Below are positions 61,701 through 64,000 of a DNA stretch of 64,000 nucleotides, in pieces. The notes beneath the pieces were generated by a model, which was given only the letters and a program-made list of their open reading frames with translations, did no database searches and was not told where the DNA came from. The DNA comes from Loxodes magnus. Taxonomy: Eukaryota > Ciliophora > Karyorelictea > Loxodida > Loxodidae. Location of the stretch: NCBI GenBank assembly GCA_946699065.1, contig CAMPDV010000004.1:2170001-2234000 (forward strand), in the 5' to 3' direction. The position numbers and the translations under genes were made by a program. Position 1 is the first letter of the stretch. Each line of letters opens with the position of its first letter.

Positions 61701-64000
61701 TGGCTATATCCAGTAATTCATAGTTCATCGTATCGGGAAGTGTAGATTAGACGGTGAGACTATGGGACGTCAAGACAGGTACCTGTAAGACCATTAGTGG
61801 TCACACTAGTTATGTATATGCTGTGTCTGTATCCAGTGATTCAGAGTTCATCGTATCGGGAAGTGTAGATTAGACGGTGAGACTATGCGACGTCAAGACA
61901 GGTACCTGTAAGACCATGAGTGGTCACACACATTATGTTTATGCTGTGGATATATCCAGTGATTCAGAGTTCATCGTATCGGGAAGTGTAGATTAGACGG
62001 TGAGACTATGGGACGTCAAGACAGGTACCTGTAAGACCATGAGTGGTCACACACATTATGTTTATGCTGTGGATATATCCAGTGATTCAGAGTTCATCGT
62101 ATCGGGAAGTGAAGATAATACGGTGAGACTATGGGACGTCAAGACAGGTACCTGCAAGACCATGAGTGGTCACACAAATTAGGTATCATCTGTGGCTATA
62201 TCCAGTAATTCATAGTTCATCGTATCGGGAAGTTATGATTAGACGGTGAGACTATGGGACGTCAAGACAGGTACCTGTAAGACCATGAGTGGTCACACAC
62301 ATTATGTTTATGCTGTGGATATATCCAGTGATTCAGAGTTCATCGTATCGGGAAGTTATGATTAGACGGTGAGACTATGCGACGTCAAGACAGGTACCTG
62401 TAAGACCATGAGTGGTCACACAAATTAGGTATCATCTGTGGCTATATCCAGTAATTCATAGTTCATCGTATCGGGAAGTTATGATTAGACGGTGAGACTA
62501 TGGGACGTCAAGACAGGTACCTGTAAGACCATGAGTGGTCACACTAGTTATGTATATGCTGTGTCTGTATCCAGTGATTCAGAGTTCATCGTATCGGGAA
62601 GTTATGATTAGACGGTGAGACTATGCGACGTCAAGACAGGTACCTGTAAGACCATGAGTGGTCACACACATTATGTTTATGCTGTGGCTATATCCAGTAA
62701 TTCAGAGTTCATCGTATCGGGAAGTGTAGATTAGACGGTGAGACTATGGGACGTCAAGACAGGTACCTGTAAGACCATGAGTGGTCACACAAATTATGTT
62801 TATGCTGTTGCTATATCCAGTGATTCAGAGTTCATCGTATCGGGAAGTTATGATTAGACGGTGAGACTATGGGACGTCAAGACAGGTACCTGTAAGACCA
62901 TGAGTGGTCACACACATTATGTTTATGCTGTGGATATATCCAGTGATTCAGAGTTCATCGTATCGGGAAGTTATGATTAGACGGTGAGACTATGCGACGT
63001 CAAGACAGGTACCTGTAAGACCATGAGTGGTCACACACATTATGTTTTTGCTGTTGCTATATCCAGTGATTCAGAGTTCATCGTATCGGGAAGTGTAGAT
63101 TAGACGGTGAGACTATGGGACGTCAAGACAGGTACCTGTAAGACCATGAGTGGTCACACAAATTAGGTATCATCTGTGGCTATATCCAGTAATTCAGAGT
63201 TCATCGTATCGGGAAGTTATGATTAGACGGTGAGACTATGGGACGTCAAGACAGGTACCTGTAAGACCATGAGTGGTCACACAGGTTATGTATATGCTGT
63301 GTCTGTATCCAGTGATTCAGAGTTCATCGTATCGGGAAGTTATGATTAGACGGTGAGACTATGCGACGTCAAGACAGGTACCTGTAAGACCATGAGTGGT
63401 CACACACATTATGTATATGCTGTGGATATATCCAGTGATTCAGAGTTCATCGTATCGGGAAGTGAAGATAATACGGTGAGACTATGCGACGTCAAGACAG
63501 GTACCTGTAAGACCATGAGTGGTCACACACATTATGTTTTTGCTGTTGCTATATCCAGTGATTCAGAGTTCATCGTATCGGGAAGTGTAGATTAGACGGT
63601 GAGACTATGGGACGTCAAGACAGGTACCTGTAAGACCATGAGTGGTCACACAAATTAGGTATCATCTGTGGCTATATCCAGTAATTCATAGTTCATCGTA
63701 TCGGGAAGTTATGATTAGACGGTGAGACTATGGGACGTCAAGACAGGTACCTGTAAGACCATTAGTGGTCACACTAGTTATGTATATGCTGTGTCTGTAT
63801 CCAGTGATTCAGAGTTCATCGTATCGGGAAGTGTAGATTAGACGGTGAGACTATGCGACGTCAAGACAGGTACCTGTAAGACCATGAGTGGTCACACACA
63901 TTATGTTTATGCTGTGGATATATCCAGTGATTCAGAGTTCATCGTATCGGGAAGTGTAGATTAGACGGTGAGACTATGGGACGTCAAGACAGGTACCTGT
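55730..64000 (+). CDS. Near-identical WD40 array, 67 complete units, runs off the window
   Basis: Units of 123 bp code for 41 residues: RLWDVKTGTCKTMSGH, a variable stretch, YAV, ISSDSEFIVSGS, a variable residue, D, then Q or N, TV. From 55730 to 63979 there are exactly 67 unit lengths plus four 2-bp insertions. Differences cluster at a few codons: after GH (TNVVYAVA, THYVYAVD, TGYVYAVA, SSYVYAVS, TNQVSSVA), S-D/N-S, and V/Y/E/F before D. TAG and TAA are Gln in nearly every unit and TGA is Trp in two (YVWSV-type, near 56635 and 58865). WD40 units build seven-bladed propellers that bind proteins; this array would make nine or more. Four units carry the frame-shifting CCCACACTGG variant, so no single frame spans the window. 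Confidence 0.8.

Noticed and set aside
1-64000. CRISPR arrays, bacterial promoters or operons
   Set aside because: The code, introns, eukaryotic tRNA features and domains show a ciliate nuclear genome; the regular repeats are introns, WD40 codons or SINE-like elements.

Overview
The window is nuclear DNA of a ciliate that reads all three standard stop codons as sense. TAA and TAG are Gln throughout: the WD40 units read D-Q-T-V with TAG, and Gln-rich stretches recur in every gene. TGA falls in frame where Trp is expected (nine internal sites in the fluoride-channel gene, eight in the pseudokinase gene), yet genes also end on TGA. This is the ambiguous karyorelict-type code (NCBI table 27; Loxodes and Parduczia are examples); a Condylostoma-type code (table 28) cannot be excluded. 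DNA is very AT-rich and introns are tiny (about 15-26 nt, GTAAG...AG). Because TGA is rare, all frames look open, so I called genes from domains, Trp placement and natural residue patterns. Genes without a domain carry real frame uncertainty.

Layout. 1-14.3 kb: a dual-SANT (NCoR/SMRT-like) protein, three genes without a known family including a large multi-pass membrane protein, a zinc-finger F-box protein, a TRIM-like RING/B-box/Kelch protein with one visible 22-nt intron, and a membrane-spanning pseudokinase. 15-23 kb: mostly fossils of short retroelements encoding a coiled coil plus zinc knuckle, and SINE-like repeats. 23.2-28 kb: a 155-aa protein, then the most striking gene of the window, a RING plus ubiquitin-like protein whose C-terminal coding part is cut by about 135 introns of about 22 nt into exons that are nearly all exactly three nucleotides long. 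Joined, these one-codon exons read as a convincing coiled coil. 28-34 kb: another fossil, a SINE-like copy and AT-rich DNA. 34.1-36.6 kb: a two-domain Fluc/FEX fluoride channel carrying four six-cysteine repeats and a possible last membrane helix behind an in-frame TGA. 37.6-42.5 kb: tRNA-Tyr, a SINE-like copy inverted relative to the one at 29.7 kb, an F-box/LRR protein and another SINE-like copy. 44-47.1 kb: two opposite-facing zinc-knuckle elements separated and flanked by copies of one target sequence, then a fifth SINE-like copy. 49-53.7 kb: a Myb protein, a 200-aa protein, a shortened tRNA-Glu-like gene, tRNA-Lys and a long minus-strand gene. 53.8-64 kb: a decayed protein kinase, degenerate WD40 repeats, then a near-identical WD40 array of 67 complete 41-codon units running off the window.

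Two themes stand out. RNA processing is extreme (one-codon exons, context-dependent TGA). Several genes look like signalling, recognition or ubiquitin-ligase parts (two F-box proteins, RING/TRIM, RING-UBL, pseudokinase, kinase-WD40). The WD40 array, identical except at a few surface-type positions, resembles the concerted-evolution WD40 repeats of fungal NLR incompatibility proteins.
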